A stretch of 34,809 bases of DNA, taken from NCBI GenBank assembly GCA_913053845.1, contig CAJXGD010000024.1, positions 1 to 34,809 on the forward strand, given 5' to 3'. Below the pieces are notes generated by a model. That model worked only from the letters and a program-made list of their open reading frames with translations, had not been told where the DNA came from and ran no database searches. Positions within the stretch are counted from its first letter, which is position 1. Every line of letters begins with the position of its first letter. The position numbers were made by a program, and so were the translations under genes. Source of the stretch: an uncultured bacterium (GTDB lineage Bacteria > Bipolaricaulota > Bipolaricaulia > RBG-16-55-9 > DRJF01). Below, one piece after another: positions 22,949-31,653 of this stretch.

Positions 22949-23623
22949 TTACTCGCTCTGGGCCATCGGTCGGGTGTCTATATAGATGACCTCCCCGCAG
23001 ACGATCACCTCTCGGCCCAGAGGTACTTGGAACTTACGTGAGGAGCCGTCAGGCAAGCTGACTTGGATCAGGCTCAGCTTGGCGCCGACGTTGGTGTAGA
23101 CCACGCAGCCGGCGAGCAGTGCCCGCTCCCAGTCGATAGGGTGCAGGAACTGCAACACGACAAACTTGAGGATCAGCAGCTCCCCTTGGCTCGAGGGCGG
23201 CGTTGCCGGGGTAGCAATGCTGACTATCGCCCAGAGGAAGGCGATCGTCTGCTTCTTTTGATCTTGCACTTCGATCAAAAAGCGAAACTTTCCCGCCTGT
23301 GTGGGGGAACCGACAATCGTCCCGGTGCTGTCGTTGATCCGCAGGCCCACTTGAGCTAGCGAATCGCTTCGCTGGTTCTCATGTGTCGTATTCGCCCGTT
23401 CGAGATAGCTAGCCAGTTCAGGGAGCTTGCCCTTGATCTCCGCAGGAATACGGAGTTCTCCTATCTGTCCCTGAGTGAATTTTCCCTGATATTGGTAGGT
23501 GGAGGGCGCTGCTGCGGTGGCTTTTTTGGCATTGCCGACCGCTTGACCATATCCTACCATGTCTCCGGTCAGCAGGCTGATCAAGCAAAACACCAAGACA
23601 ATCTTGCCCAGGACGATCCTCAT
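22949..23623 (-). CDS. Secreted Ig-like protein, unknown function
   Basis: The ATG at 23623 is chosen because AAGGAGG lies just upstream; the protein is then 224 residues (the frame is open to 23656). After a signal sequence (IVLVFCLISLLTGDMVG) comes a beta-rich domain with the putative-Ig (He_PIG type) pattern: LRINDSTGTIVGSPTQAGKF followed by RFLIEVQDQ. The C-terminal part (LILKFVVLQFLHP, VVYTNVGAKL) is also beta-rich. Two mature cysteines (AGCVVY, VIVCGE) could pair. It is the first gene after ftsZ and probably has its own promoter at 23675-23704, then leads into the PKD gene 36 bp on. Function is not evident. Confidence 0.75.
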   Translation of the reverse strand: MRIVLGKIVLVFCLISLLTGDMVGYGQAVGNAKKATAAAPSTYQYQGKFTQGQIGELRIPAEIKGKLPELASYLERANTTHENQRSDSLAQVGLRINDSTGTIVGSPTQAGKFRFLIEVQDQKKQTIAFLWAIVSIATPATPPSSQGELLILKFVVLQFLHPIDWERALLAGCVVYTNVGAKLSLIQVSLPDGSSRKFQVPLGREVIVCGEVIYIDTRPMAQSE

Positions 23624-23646
23624 CCTATCCTCCTTACTGCCCACCC

Positions 23647-23672
23647 GCCAGTCCAACCTGGGATGGACTGGC
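23647..23672. other. Perfect 9-bp hairpin downstream of ftsZ
   Basis: GCCAGTCCA (23647-23655) pairs with TGGACTGGC (23664-23672) around an 8-nt loop. It lies 52 bases after the ftsZ stop and 24 bases before the next start. No T-run follows on either strand. It may end the dcw transcript or structure the leader of the next gene. Confidence 0.5.
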
Positions 23673-23674
23673 CT

Positions 23675-23704
23675 ATGCTAATTCAGTCGCAACTCGTTTG
23701 TCAA
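23675..23704 (-). promoter_or_regulatory. Candidate sigma-70 type promoter after ftsZ
   Basis: On the minus strand a perfect -35 box TTGACA (23704-23699) is followed after 18 bp by TAGCAT (23680-23675), a four-of-six -10. It would start transcription near 23668, inside the hairpin at 23647-23672, and drive the Ig-like secreted gene independently of ftsZ. Confidence 0.4.
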
Positions 23705-23723
23705 GTCGCGCTGTTCTATTGGC

Positions 23724-24836
23724 TTAGCGATCGTTCTCGTGATCGCGGCGCCGCAGAAAGGTAGGAATGTCCCAATCGCCAGAGCGGTCCTTCTTCGGTC
23801 GATGATTACCGGAATCATGCTGATTCACCGGAATGCGATAGGGTCGGATATCTTCGTCGCTAAGCTCAATCTCCTCCCGTTCCCCTTCCCCATTGGGGCG
23901 GAAGCCGGTGGCGATCACGGTCAGCTTGATCTTGTCAAAGCCTTCCTTGATCGAGCTGCCGAAGAAGATGTCCGCCTGATCGGAGACGGCATCGCGGATC
24001 AATGAGGCCGCTTCGGTCACCTCATCGATGGTCAGGTCCATACCGCCGGTGATATTCAGTATGACTTTCTGAGCTCCTTCGATTGAGCCCTCTAGCAGGG
24101 GGCTGGTGATCGCATTGCGCGCCGCCTCGCGGGTGCGACCCTCACCCTCGCCGATGCCGATGCCCATCATCGCCGTGCCGGCATTGCGCATGGTGGCTTC
24201 AATATCGGCGAAGTCCCGGTTGATCAGCCCCGGGGTGGTGATCAGGTCGGAGATGCCCTGCACCCCTTGACGCAGCACGTCGTCGGCCAGCTCGAAGGCC
24301 TTGACGATCGGTAGGTCGCCGGGCGCGACTTTGAGCAGGCGATCATTGGGAATAGTGATGAGCGTGTCAACGTATTGGCGCAGCTCTTCGATGCCACGCA
24401 CCGCCCGCTCGGACCGGGTCCGGCCCTCAAAGGAGAAAGGCTTGGTGACGATGCCCACGGTGAGTATGCCGGCCTCACGGGCCAGCCGGGCGATCACCGG
24501 GGAGGCCCCGGTTCCGGTGCCGCCTCCCATCCCGGTGGTGATGAAGACCATGTCGCAGTCTTCGAGCAGATCGCAGATCTCGGCCTCGTTCTCCTCGGCG
24601 GCCTGCTGACCGATCTCCGGCTTGCCACCGGCCCCCAGACCGGAGGTGAGCTTAGCCCCGATCTGCAATAATTTATGAGCCTGGATGATCTGGAGCACCT
24701 GGGCATCGGTGTTGACCGCGATCATCTCAACGTCTTTGATCTTGGCCTTCATCATGCGGTCAACGGCGTTGCCCCCACCCCCACCAACCCCAATCACTTT
24801 GATGCGTGCCAACCCCGCCCGCTGCTGTTTCTCCAT
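23724..24836 (-). CDS. ftsZ: Cell division protein FtsZ
   Basis: This tubulin-like GTPase forms the division ring. The ATG at 24836 (370 residues) has GGAAGGA upstream and gives the usual start, with the first strand reading KVIGVGGGGGNAVDRM. The GTP-binding signature GGGTGTG is at 104-110, and the catalytic T7 loop NRDFAD at 206-211. The C-terminal conserved peptide (DWDIPTFLRRR) that binds FtsA is intact, after a short acidic/polar linker. The length is typical. It is the last gene of the dcw run, 31 bp after ftsA, and is followed by a hairpin and a new promoter. There are no odd features. Confidence 0.98.
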   Translation of the reverse strand: MEKQQRAGLARIKVIGVGGGGGNAVDRMMKAKIKDVEMIAVNTDAQVLQIIQAHKLLQIGAKLTSGLGAGGKPEIGQQAAEENEAEICDLLEDCDMVFITTGMGGGTGTGASPVIARLAREAGILTVGIVTKPFSFEGRTRSERAVRGIEELRQYVDTLITIPNDRLLKVAPGDLPIVKAFELADDVLRQGVQGISDLITTPGLINRDFADIEATMRNAGTAMMGIGIGEGEGRTREAARNAITSPLLEGSIEGAQKVILNITGGMDLTIDEVTEAASLIRDAVSDQADIFFGSSIKEGFDKIKLTVIATGFRPNGEGEREEIELSDEDIRPYRIPVNQHDSGNHRPKKDRSGDWDIPTFLRRRDHENDR

Positions 24837-24867
24837 AATCGCTTCCTTCCTCTGGCCTAGCATGGGC

Positions 24868-26148
24868 TCAGCGACGCGGTACCGGCCCACGGAAGAGCCG
24901 ATTTAGCCAGTTGAGCAGGGAGGTCACCAGTGAGCCACGCCGGTTGTTGGAGTTTCCCCAGCCCCAACGGCCGTTCGCTCGGTGGTTCTCCCCATAACGA
25001 TAACGATACTCTTTGGATTCCAACGCATATTTTAATAGACCGATCCCGGTGGCGTAGATGGGGCTCTCGACGATGTCGCTCAGCCCGTGGATGCCCTGCG
25101 GATTCTTGCCCCGACGCACGGTGATATTATAACGATTGCGCACGAAAGTAGGCAGGCCGCGCAGCAGGGCAGTCCCACCGGTGAGCACAGTCCCCGCCGG
25201 GATCAGATCGCGGTAACCGGCGTCCTCAATCTCTTCCATCGCCAGATCGAAGAGCTCCTCCAGGCGTGGTTCAATGATCTTGGTCAGCTTGCGCTTGGAG
25301 ACGGCCTTATGCTCCTCACCAATGGTAGTGATCTCCACTCGCTCGTCGCTGCTCTGCTCGTCAATGTGTGGCAGGCCTTCGCTCAGTTTGATCCGGTTTG
25401 CCTCCTTGCGGGCCACCTTGAGACCGACGGTGATGTCGTTGGTCAGGTGCTCACCGGCGATGGGCAGGACCTTGGAGAACCAGATATCACCGTTGCGGAA
25501 GATGGCGATATCGGTCGTGCCGCCGCCGATGTCCATCAGTACCACTCCCAGGTCCTTCTCGGCCTCGCCTAGCACGGCGTAGGAGCTGGCCAGCGGTTGC
25601 AGCACGATCTGTTCCACCCCGATGCCCAAATTCTCCACGCAGCGGGTTATGTTGTGCACCGCGGTGATCGAGCCGGTGACGATGTGCACATCCACCTCGA
25701 GCCGGGTGCCGGTCATGCCCACCGGATCGGTGATCCCCTCTTGGCCGTCCACGATGTACTGGCGAGGGATCACGTGGATCAGCTCGCAATCCGGAGGTAT
25801 CTGGATCGCCTGAGCCGTCTCCAACACCCGCCGCACATCATCGGCGGTGATGATGCGGCTGGAGCGCGAGATGGAGACGGTGCCGGAGTTGTTGATCGAA
25901 TTGATGTGCTTGCCGGAGATACCGGCATAGACGGTGTCTATCTTGACGTCGGCCATGTTTTCGGCCTGCTCAACCGCCCGCTGGATAGAGTGAGTCGTCT
26001 CGCCGATGTCGACGACTACGCCCTTCTCCAGGCCGGTCGAAGGGGCCTTGCCCATGCCGATGATCTCGATGATACCATGCTCAACCGAGCCGACCAACGC
26101 GACGACCTTGGTCGTCCCGATGTCCAACCCGATGATCAGTTCCCCCAT
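24868..26148 (-). CDS. ftsA: Cell division protein FtsA
   Basis: This actin-like ATPase tethers FtsZ to the membrane. The ATG at 26148 (426 residues) follows GAGAGGG; the frame is open 12 bases further. The phosphate-1 motif is GLDIGTTK at residues 7-14, and phosphate-2 reads VLMDIGGGTTDIAIF. The membrane-targeting amphipathic helix (SLVTSLLNWLNRLFRG) is near the C terminus after a Gly/Asn/Arg-rich linker. It lies between ftsQ and ftsZ as in most dcw clusters. Two small minus-strand gaps (56 bp before, 31 bp after) hold no separate gene; the first has a weak 6-bp hairpin at 26185-26200. Confidence 0.97.
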   Translation of the reverse strand: MGELIIGLDIGTTKVVALVGSVEHGIIEIIGMGKAPSTGLEKGVVVDIGETTHSIQRAVEQAENMADVKIDTVYAGISGKHINSINNSGTVSISRSSRIITADDVRRVLETAQAIQIPPDCELIHVIPRQYIVDGQEGITDPVGMTGTRLEVDVHIVTGSITAVHNITRCVENLGIGVEQIVLQPLASSYAVLGEAEKDLGVVLMDIGGGTTDIAIFRNGDIWFSKVLPIAGEHLTNDITVGLKVARKEANRIKLSEGLPHIDEQSSDERVEITTIGEEHKAVSKRKLTKIIEPRLEELFDLAMEEIEDAGYRDLIPAGTVLTGGTALLRGLPTFVRNRYNITVRRGKNPQGIHGLSDIVESPIYATGIGLLKYALESKEYRYRYGENHRANGRWGWGNSNNRRGSLVTSLLNWLNRLFRGPVPRR

Positions 26149-26204
26149 CCCTCTCACCACCGTTCAGCGTGGGGAAGCAGGTCGCGGCGAGTTTTCGCCG
26201 GCGC

Positions 26205-26894
26205 TCATTTCCCCAAGGTCACTTCTCCTGAAAAACGCAGATCGATCCGGCGCGGTTTAGCTCTATCTGCTTTAAGGGCCACCAATACCCGTGACAATAA
26301 ACTTAAATGCGCGCTCAGCTCACTGGAGGGCAACAACGCCTGCCAGCCCCTGCGACTGATGAGCAGGATCGAATTCCCTTGCCAACGCAGCTCGCGCCAG
26401 CCGGCCAGCCGCCGGCCATCCAGACGATAAAAATCCCGCAAAATCTCTCTAGCCCCTGTCTCGGCTATCCGTGCGCCTCGCGGCGTCTCTACTATGGACA
26501 CTCCGCTGATAAACGGCTCAGGAGGCGGATAATTCAACGACTCTAATAGATAACCCTCCTGGTCCACCCAGCGATATTGCCCCGGCCCCAGGGCGATGAT
26601 CCCATAAGGCTCCCGTTCCTGGAGAGAAATGTGCAACCAATGGGGATAGACCTTTGTGACCTGTGCCTCCTTAATCCAAGGCACACTCAGTAGCTTCTGG
26701 CGAAGCTGCTGAGTATGAATAGCCCACAAACTCACCGGAGGGTGAACTCCGGTTAGCCTTTCCACCTGTGCTGTGTTGATCCTCTCACCACCCTCGACGG
26801 TGATCCCTTCTAGAGCGAAGTAGCGATCCCAGGGAAGGCGCCACCCGACGATCAAACCGAGAATAAGCACTATTAGTAGGCCTTTCCTCGCCAC
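26205..26894 (-). CDS. ftsQ: Cell division protein FtsQ/DivIB
   Basis: This bitopic division protein has one membrane helix followed by a POTRA domain (FALEGITVEGGERINTAQVERL) and an FtsQ domain (VPWIKEAQVTKVYPHWLHISLQEREPYGII). The GTG at 26894, one base after the murB stop, gives 229 residues with only four residues before the helix. A longer frame to 27029 would add 45 residues inside murB. FtsQ usually has a short cytoplasmic tail, so an intermediate or coupled start is possible. Its role is to recruit FtsB/FtsL and regulate septal synthesis. Position between murB and ftsA supports the call; ddl, often found here, is absent. Confidence 0.9.
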   Translation of the reverse strand: MARKGLLIVLILGLIVGWRLPWDRYFALEGITVEGGERINTAQVERLTGVHPPVSLWAIHTQQLRQKLLSVPWIKEAQVTKVYPHWLHISLQEREPYGIIALGPGQYRWVDQEGYLLESLNYPPPEPFISGVSIVETPRGARIAETGAREILRDFYRLDGRRLAGWRELRWQGNSILLISRRGWQALLPSSELSAHLSLLSRVLVALKADRAKPRRIDLRFSGEVTLGK

Positions 26895-26895
26895 T

Positions 26896-27849
26896 TCAGT
26901 TGGAGACCACCGCCAGCTCGAGTTGTAGCTCCACCTCAAACTCTTTATACACTTTATCACGGGCGATGTCAATAAGTTGGCGCACTTCCCGGCTGCTGGC
27001 CTCACCCCGATTGAGGATGAAATTGGCATGTAGAGCGGAGATACTCGCTCCGCCTATCCTCATGGCTTTCAACCCCGCCCGCTCGAGCAGCGCTCCGGCG
27101 CTGGGCTGGGGCGGGGTGGGATTCTTGAACACGCAGCCGGCCGAGTGCCCTCGCAGTGGTTGGCGGGCGCGCCGCCGGGCCAGCAAGCGCGCCGCATCCC
27201 AATCTCCTTGCCGGCGCTCTCCCGGCTCTCCCAAACGCAAAGTGACTTCCAACACTACCCAGCCAGGCCGGCGAAAGAGGCTGCTGCGATAGCCGAAGCG
27301 GCAGCCATCGTGATCCAGCTTGAGCAAACGGCCCTGCGGATCGAGCGCCCGCACGCTCTCTACCCGTGCGCCGATCGTCGCCTGAGGTATGCCGGCGTTC
27401 ATCGCCACCGCCCCCCCCACGGAGCCGGGTATGCCGACGAGAAAATCTAGCCCGTGCTGCCCACGCTGCCCCAGCCAGCCCAGCAGTCCGCCCAGGCTGG
27501 CCCCGGAGTGACAGCGCAAGCGCCCCCCTGCCTCCAACTGCCAGCCGCCCCAGTTGCGGCCCAAATGAATGACTAGCCCGCGATAACCTTCGTCGGGGAA
27601 TAAGATATTGGTGCCGTTACCCAGCACCATCCAGTTCAGGGTCCTCTGCCGGGCGAAGCTGATGCTCTGGCTGATCTGCTGCAGCGAGCTGGCGTTCACG
27701 AAGTAATCGGCCTCCCCTCCCAACCGCAGCGAGGTATGAGCCGACAACGGCTCAAGGCAGTGTAGAACAGTGCCGAGCGATTTGTCAAGCCCGCCGAGGG
27801 AGGGAGACCAAGCGTTTGCCCTGGGTTTGCTAAGCTGCGCCGCTCTCAT
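26896..27849 (-). CDS. murB: UDP-N-acetylenolpyruvoylglucosamine reductase MurB
   Basis: This FAD enzyme reduces UDP-GlcNAc-enolpyruvate to UDP-MurNAc. The ATG at 27849 (317 residues) follows GAGGG; the much longer open frame upstream lies inside murC and is not used. FAD-binding and family blocks: TSLRLGGEADYFV, VLGNGTNILFPDEGYRGLVIHL, GIPGSVGGAVAMNAG and the catalytic-serine region SAGCVFKNP, with the C-terminal VYKEFEVELQLEL holding the expected glutamate. The N terminus (about 35 residues before TSLRL) is longer than the minimal enzyme. It starts 11 bp after murC and ends at the ftsQ start, so the three genes are probably co-translated. Confidence 0.96.
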   Translation of the reverse strand: MRAAQLSKPRANAWSPSLGGLDKSLGTVLHCLEPLSAHTSLRLGGEADYFVNASSLQQISQSISFARQRTLNWMVLGNGTNILFPDEGYRGLVIHLGRNWGGWQLEAGGRLRCHSGASLGGLLGWLGQRGQHGLDFLVGIPGSVGGAVAMNAGIPQATIGARVESVRALDPQGRLLKLDHDGCRFGYRSSLFRRPGWVVLEVTLRLGEPGERRQGDWDAARLLARRRARQPLRGHSAGCVFKNPTPPQPSAGALLERAGLKAMRIGGASISALHANFILNRGEASSREVRQLIDIARDKVYKEFEVELQLELAVVSN

Positions 27850-27860
27850 CCGCGAATCCC

Positions 27861-29228
27861 TCACCCTTTTATTTGGGGTCGACCCAGCGCGGCGAAGCGA
27901 TAGAGCACCTGCCAGATGTCGCCCGGCCCGAAGCCGATGATAAAGTCGCCCGGCCGCGCCTGGCAGCGCAGCAGCCGCAGCACCTCCTCCTTGTCTTGCG
28001 CGTAATGCACCTGGGGATGCTCTCGTGCGATCGCTTGGGCCACCTGACGGGCACTGACTCCTGGAATCGGTTGCTCGAAGGCGGGGTAAATATCGGTGAC
28101 GATCACCCGGTCGGCCAGCGCAAAGGCCTGGGCGAACTGCTGGCTCATGTAGCGCATGCGGCTGTAGCGATGGGGTTGAAAGACGGCCCACAGCCGCCGG
28201 GGGGTCCAGCCCTCGCGGATGGTCTCGAGGTTGATCTTGATCTGAGTCGGCAGATGGGCGTAGTCGTCCACCACGGTCATCCCCTGCTCCTCCAGCACCT
28301 GGAAGCGCCGCTCCGGCAGGGAGAACTCCCGCAGGATGGAGCACATGGCCCCGAACTTCAGCCCGTTCAGATGACCCACCGCTAGGGCGGCCAGGGCGTT
28401 GGCCACGTTATGGCGCCCCGGCACGGCCAACTCCAGCTCACCTAGCCGCCGCCCCTGAAAGAACAGCCGGCAGCGGGTGCGCAGGCCGTCCCGCTCCAGC
28501 CGCCGCGCTTGCAGGTCGGCCTGGGGGGCGAAGCCAAAGGTCAGCAGCCGGGCAGCCCGCCGCTGCAACCAAGGGGTATGAGGATCATCGGCCGAGAGCA
28601 CCGCATACTCTGAGCCGGAGAGAAAGCGGCCGAAGCTGTGCTCCAAAGCTTCTTCGTTGCCATAGTAATTGAGATGGTCTCGGTCTATATTGGTGATGAC
28701 GGCCATCTGGGCCTTGAGCCCGGTGAAGTAGCCATCGCTCTCGTCCACTTCGGCGATCAGGTGCGTGCCGGAGCCCCACTTGGCGTGGCCGCCCAGGCTG
28801 CGGGAGGGCGAGCCGATCAGAAAGGTGGGATCGAGACCGCTGCGCTCGAAGAGCAGGGCGATCATGGCGGTGGTGGTGGTCTTGCCGTGGGTGCCGGCCA
28901 CCCCGATCGAAGGCCGCTGGTTCATAAGCTCGGCCAATAGATCTTGGCGATGGATCACCCGCAGCTGCCGCTGCCGGGCGGCGCGCAGCTCGCGGTTCTC
29001 GGCCGGGATGGCCGAGGAGAAGACCACCGTGCCCGCCGGGGGCAGATACTCCGGGTCATGGCCCAAGTAGACCGGAATGCCCAAGGGCCGCAGCTCCCGC
29101 ACCCGGTGGTTCTCCTCCAGGTTGGAACCGCTGACCTGGCAGCCTTGCTCGCGGAGCACCTGGGCCAGCCCGCTCATGCCGTCCCCGCCGATGCCGATGA
29201 AGTGATACTGATCTGTGATCTGCCTCAT
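27861..29228 (-). CDS. murC: UDP-N-acetylmuramate-L-alanine ligase MurC
   Basis: This ATP-dependent ligase adds L-alanine to UDP-MurNAc. It is 455 residues, of typical length. The N-terminal nucleotide-sugar domain starts HFIGIGGDGMSGLA, with aspartate where many MurC have a hydrophobic or alanine residue. The ATP loop is GTHGKTTT at 112-119. Middle- and C-domain motifs are present (NIDRDHLNYYGN, PGRHNVANALAALAVG, DDYAHLPTQI, FQPHRYSRM). DDYAHLPT is close to the usual DDYGHHPT, with Leu for the second His. The first 173 bases overlap the 3' end of the murG reading frame. There is no clear internal SD, so translation may be coupled to murG. Confidence 0.97.
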   Translation of the reverse strand: MRQITDQYHFIGIGGDGMSGLAQVLREQGCQVSGSNLEENHRVRELRPLGIPVYLGHDPEYLPPAGTVVFSSAIPAENRELRAARQRQLRVIHRQDLLAELMNQRPSIGVAGTHGKTTTTAMIALLFERSGLDPTFLIGSPSRSLGGHAKWGSGTHLIAEVDESDGYFTGLKAQMAVITNIDRDHLNYYGNEEALEHSFGRFLSGSEYAVLSADDPHTPWLQRRAARLLTFGFAPQADLQARRLERDGLRTRCRLFFQGRRLGELELAVPGRHNVANALAALAVGHLNGLKFGAMCSILREFSLPERRFQVLEEQGMTVVDDYAHLPTQIKINLETIREGWTPRRLWAVFQPHRYSRMRYMSQQFAQAFALADRVIVTDIYPAFEQPIPGVSARQVAQAIAREHPQVHYAQDKEEVLRLLRCQARPGDFIIGFGPGDIWQVLYRFAALGRPQIKG

Positions 29229-30306
29229 AGAGATAGCGTTCGACCTCCCTTATCACTTTGTCCAATGCGTCAGGTTGTCCCAGCCGGGCGCTCGCATCTG
29301 CCATCTGGGCCAGCCGAGCCGGGTCGGCCAGCAACTCGGTCGCGGCCCGCGCCAGGCTGGGTCCTGGTAGCAGTTCGTCCTCCGAGATCCAGCGCGCGGC
29401 ACCCACTCCAGCTAAGGCCCGCGCGTTCGCCTCCTGATGACCCCCGGCCGCCCCTGGCCAGGGGACCAGCAGCGCCGGCTTGCCCAGCGCCGTCAGCTCG
29501 GCCAGGGTCACCGCCCCGGCCCGGCAGATGACCAACTGGGCCACGGCGAGCAGGGGGCCCATCCGATCGGCGTAAGCCAGCAGATGAATGTTTTTCAGCT
29601 CGACATCCAGTTGCCGCCGGGCACACCGGTAGCCCTCCCTGCCGGTAATCAAGACAACTTCCATCTGCGAGAAATAATCAGCATAATGTAGTATCTGGTC
29701 GTTCAGAACCTGAGCGCCATGCGAGCCGCCGATCACCAGCAGCAGCGGCCGAGAGGGATCGAGCCTCAGGCCGGTGACTTGGCCTGGCCCAGCCTGACTG
29801 ATCTGACGGCGCAGCGGCGTCCCGGTGAGCGCCCAGCGCCGGGGGCGCAGTGCGGCGGTCGCTTGGGACCAGGCGACGGTAGTAAGCCCCGCCCAGGGCG
29901 CCAGCAGGCGATTGACCAGGCCGGGCCGGGCGTTGGGCTCGTGAATCACGGTGGGCAGGCCCAGGGCGATGCCGCAGGCCAGCGGGGCGAAGCTGGCATA
30001 GCCGCCGGTGCCGATGATCAAGTCAGGCCGGAAGCGACGCAGCAGCATCAGGCTCTCTGCCAGGCCGCCGCCCAGCGCCAGCAGCGCTCGCAGATTGCTC
30101 CAGCTCAGCCGTCGGGCGAAGCCGCGCGCGTGGATGGGGAAGAATTCGATCTGGCTCTCTCCGGGCAGCACCCGCGCCTCCAGCCCCCGCCGGGTGCCGA
30201 CGTAGCCCACTCTCTCAATCGGCAGGTGGGCGCGCAGCCCCTCGATCAGGGCCAGCGCCGGATAAAGGTGCCCGCCGCTGCCGCCGCCGGCGACCAGTAA
30301 ATTCAT
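29056..30306 (-). CDS. murG: Undecaprenyl-PP-MurNAc-pentapeptide GlcNAc transferase MurG
   Basis: This membrane-associated glycosyltransferase makes lipid II from lipid I. The ATG at 30306 is favoured over 30312 because GGAGGG is seven bases upstream and it overlaps the ftsW stop as ATGA. Motifs: GGGSGGHLYPALALIEGL (usual GGTGGH), VIHEPNARPGLVNRLLAPWA, VIGGSHGAQVLND, and CRAGAVTLAELTALGKPALLVPWP. The reading frame is 416 residues, about 55 more than usual. The extra tail (after IREVERYLYEAD) is Arg/Gly/Pro-rich, reads out of frame through murC, and is probably not a conserved domain. Either a long overlap or a frameshift has removed the normal stop. Confidence 0.95.
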   Translation of the reverse strand: MNLLVAGGGSGGHLYPALALIEGLRAHLPIERVGYVGTRRGLEARVLPGESQIEFFPIHARGFARRLSWSNLRALLALGGGLAESLMLLRRFRPDLIIGTGGYASFAPLACGIALGLPTVIHEPNARPGLVNRLLAPWAGLTTVAWSQATAALRPRRWALTGTPLRRQISQAGPGQVTGLRLDPSRPLLLVIGGSHGAQVLNDQILHYADYFSQMEVVLITGREGYRCARRQLDVELKNIHLLAYADRMGPLLAVAQLVICRAGAVTLAELTALGKPALLVPWPGAAGGHQEANARALAGVGAARWISEDELLPGPSLARAATELLADPARLAQMADASARLGQPDALDKVIREVERYLYEADHRSVSLHRHRRGRHERAGPGAPRARLPGQRFQPGGEPPGAGAAALGHSGLLGP

Positions 30307-31469
30307 CGCCATACCCTCCGCCGACTCGGCCCCACGCCGGCAAACAGCTTTGCCCCTCTGACAGTCCCGGTAAAGCGTTGGCCCACCTGGGAGTAGCGCG
30401 AGATATTGAGCAAGACACCGCTCATGGCCAGCGAGACGATCAGCGAAGAGCCGCCGTAGCTAACCAAGGGCAGCGTCAGGCCGGTGATGGGCAGGGCGCC
30501 TACGGCCACGCCCAGATTGACCGCCGCCTGGCAGGCCAGGGCGAAGGTGATTCCCCCGGCGAGCAACTGGCCCAAGCGATCGGGGGCCCGTAGGGCGATC
30601 TGCACGCCCTTATAGCTGAGATAGCCGAAGAGCCCGATGAGAGCTAGCGCCCCCAGCAGGCCCAACTCCTCGCCGATGACCGCAAAGATAAAGTCGTTAT
30701 AAGCTTCCGGCAGATAGAGCCATTTCTGGTGACTGGCGCCCAGACCGCGCCCGAAGAGCCCTCCGGAGCCCAGGGCGGTCAGTGACTGGATCAGGTGATA
30801 GCCGGCGCCCTCGCTATAGCGAAAGGGATGCAAGAAGGCGATGATGCGGTCGCGCCGGTAGCCGGAGCTGAGGATCAGCCCGGCCAGCAAGGGCAAGGCG
30901 GCCAGGGTGGGCAGCAGAAAATAGCGCAGGCGCACCCCACCCACGAAGAGCATAAACAGGGTAATGGCCCCATATATTGAGGCCATACCCAAATCCGACT
31001 GGGCCAGGGCCAGCAGGCCGGCCAGGCCAGCGATGATCAGGTAGGGCAAAGCCGCTTCGCCGAAGCCGGTGCCCTTCTGAGAGGGCCGCCGGGCCAATGA
31101 AGAGGCGAAGTAGACGATCAGGGCAAATTTCAAGAGCTCGGTCGGCTGGAGGGTGAACGACCCTAAGCGCAGCCATTGATGGCGCACCGATAAGCCGGGA
31201 AGGAAAGTCAACAGGGTCAGGCCCAGCGCGCCTAAGAGCAGACGTTCGTCCAGCGCGGCCAGCCGGTGATAATCCAGTCGGGTCAGCAGGCCTAAGAGGG
31301 CCAATCCGATCAAGGCGGAGATCAGTTGTTTAATGAAGAGATAGTCGGCTTGTCCATAGCTCCGGTAGGCCACGGGGGAGCTGGCGGAGTAGACCATGAC
31401 CAGGCCGAAGAGGGTGAGACCGATCACGGCCATAAAGAGACCGAAGTCCGGCGCGTGAATCCCATGCAC
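30303..31469 (-). CDS. ftsW: SEDS-family septal glycosyltransferase FtsW
   Basis: This 388-residue polytopic SEDS protein polymerises lipid II at the septum together with a class B penicillin-binding protein, which is not encoded here. Motifs: the first helix GLTLFGLVMVYSASS, GLGASHQKWLYLPEAYNDFI followed by FAVIGEELG, and the C-terminal LPLVSYGGSSLIVSLAMSGVLLN. The start is a GTG at 31469, with GGGG 11 bases upstream. A 184-bp gap separates it from murD. Of the two SEDS types (FtsW and RodA), the dcw context points to FtsW. Its stop overlaps murG, showing tight coupling. Confidence 0.95.
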   Translation of the reverse strand: MHGIHAPDFGLFMAVIGLTLFGLVMVYSASSPVAYRSYGQADYLFIKQLISALIGLALLGLLTRLDYHRLAALDERLLLGALGLTLLTFLPGLSVRHQWLRLGSFTLQPTELLKFALIVYFASSLARRPSQKGTGFGEAALPYLIIAGLAGLLALAQSDLGMASIYGAITLFMLFVGGVRLRYFLLPTLAALPLLAGLILSSGYRRDRIIAFLHPFRYSEGAGYHLIQSLTALGSGGLFGRGLGASHQKWLYLPEAYNDFIFAVIGEELGLLGALALIGLFGYLSYKGVQIALRAPDRLGQLLAGGITFALACQAAVNLGVAVGALPITGLTLPLVSYGGSSLIVSLAMSGVLLNISRYSQVGQRFTGTVRGAKLFAGVGPSRRRVWR

Positions 31470-31653
31470 TTTGTTTTGATCCCCTTTCCTCGTCCCCTAT
31501 TGAAGTGCGCTACGGAGCACCAGCGTCTGGCGAGACATTCTTAGTGGCAAGAATGGGCTTTTCCTTTGTAGTTCACTGCGGGCTGTGGCGGAAGGACCTC
31601 TGCCCTAGTAATCCCGGTCGCTCAAGCACTTGGAGGGGTGATGGGTGTCTGAC
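31470..31653 (-). other. Gap between murD and ftsW with a hairpin
   Basis: This 184-bp gap is the largest in the dcw cluster. It contains a perfect 7-bp hairpin, CATTCTT (31536-31542) and AAGAATG (31549-31555), with a 6-nt loop. In many bacteria mraY or murF precede murD and ftsW follows closely. I see no reading frame of note here and no strong promoter. Confidence 0.5.

Noticed and set aside
25597..26430. 277-residue plus-strand open frame
   Set aside because: It is a His/Asp-rich shadow frame opposite ftsA and ftsQ, with no ribosome site or domain.
27850..28344. 165-residue upstream extension of the murB frame
   Set aside because: It reads antiphase through murC, is low-complexity, and MurB homology begins after ATG 27849.
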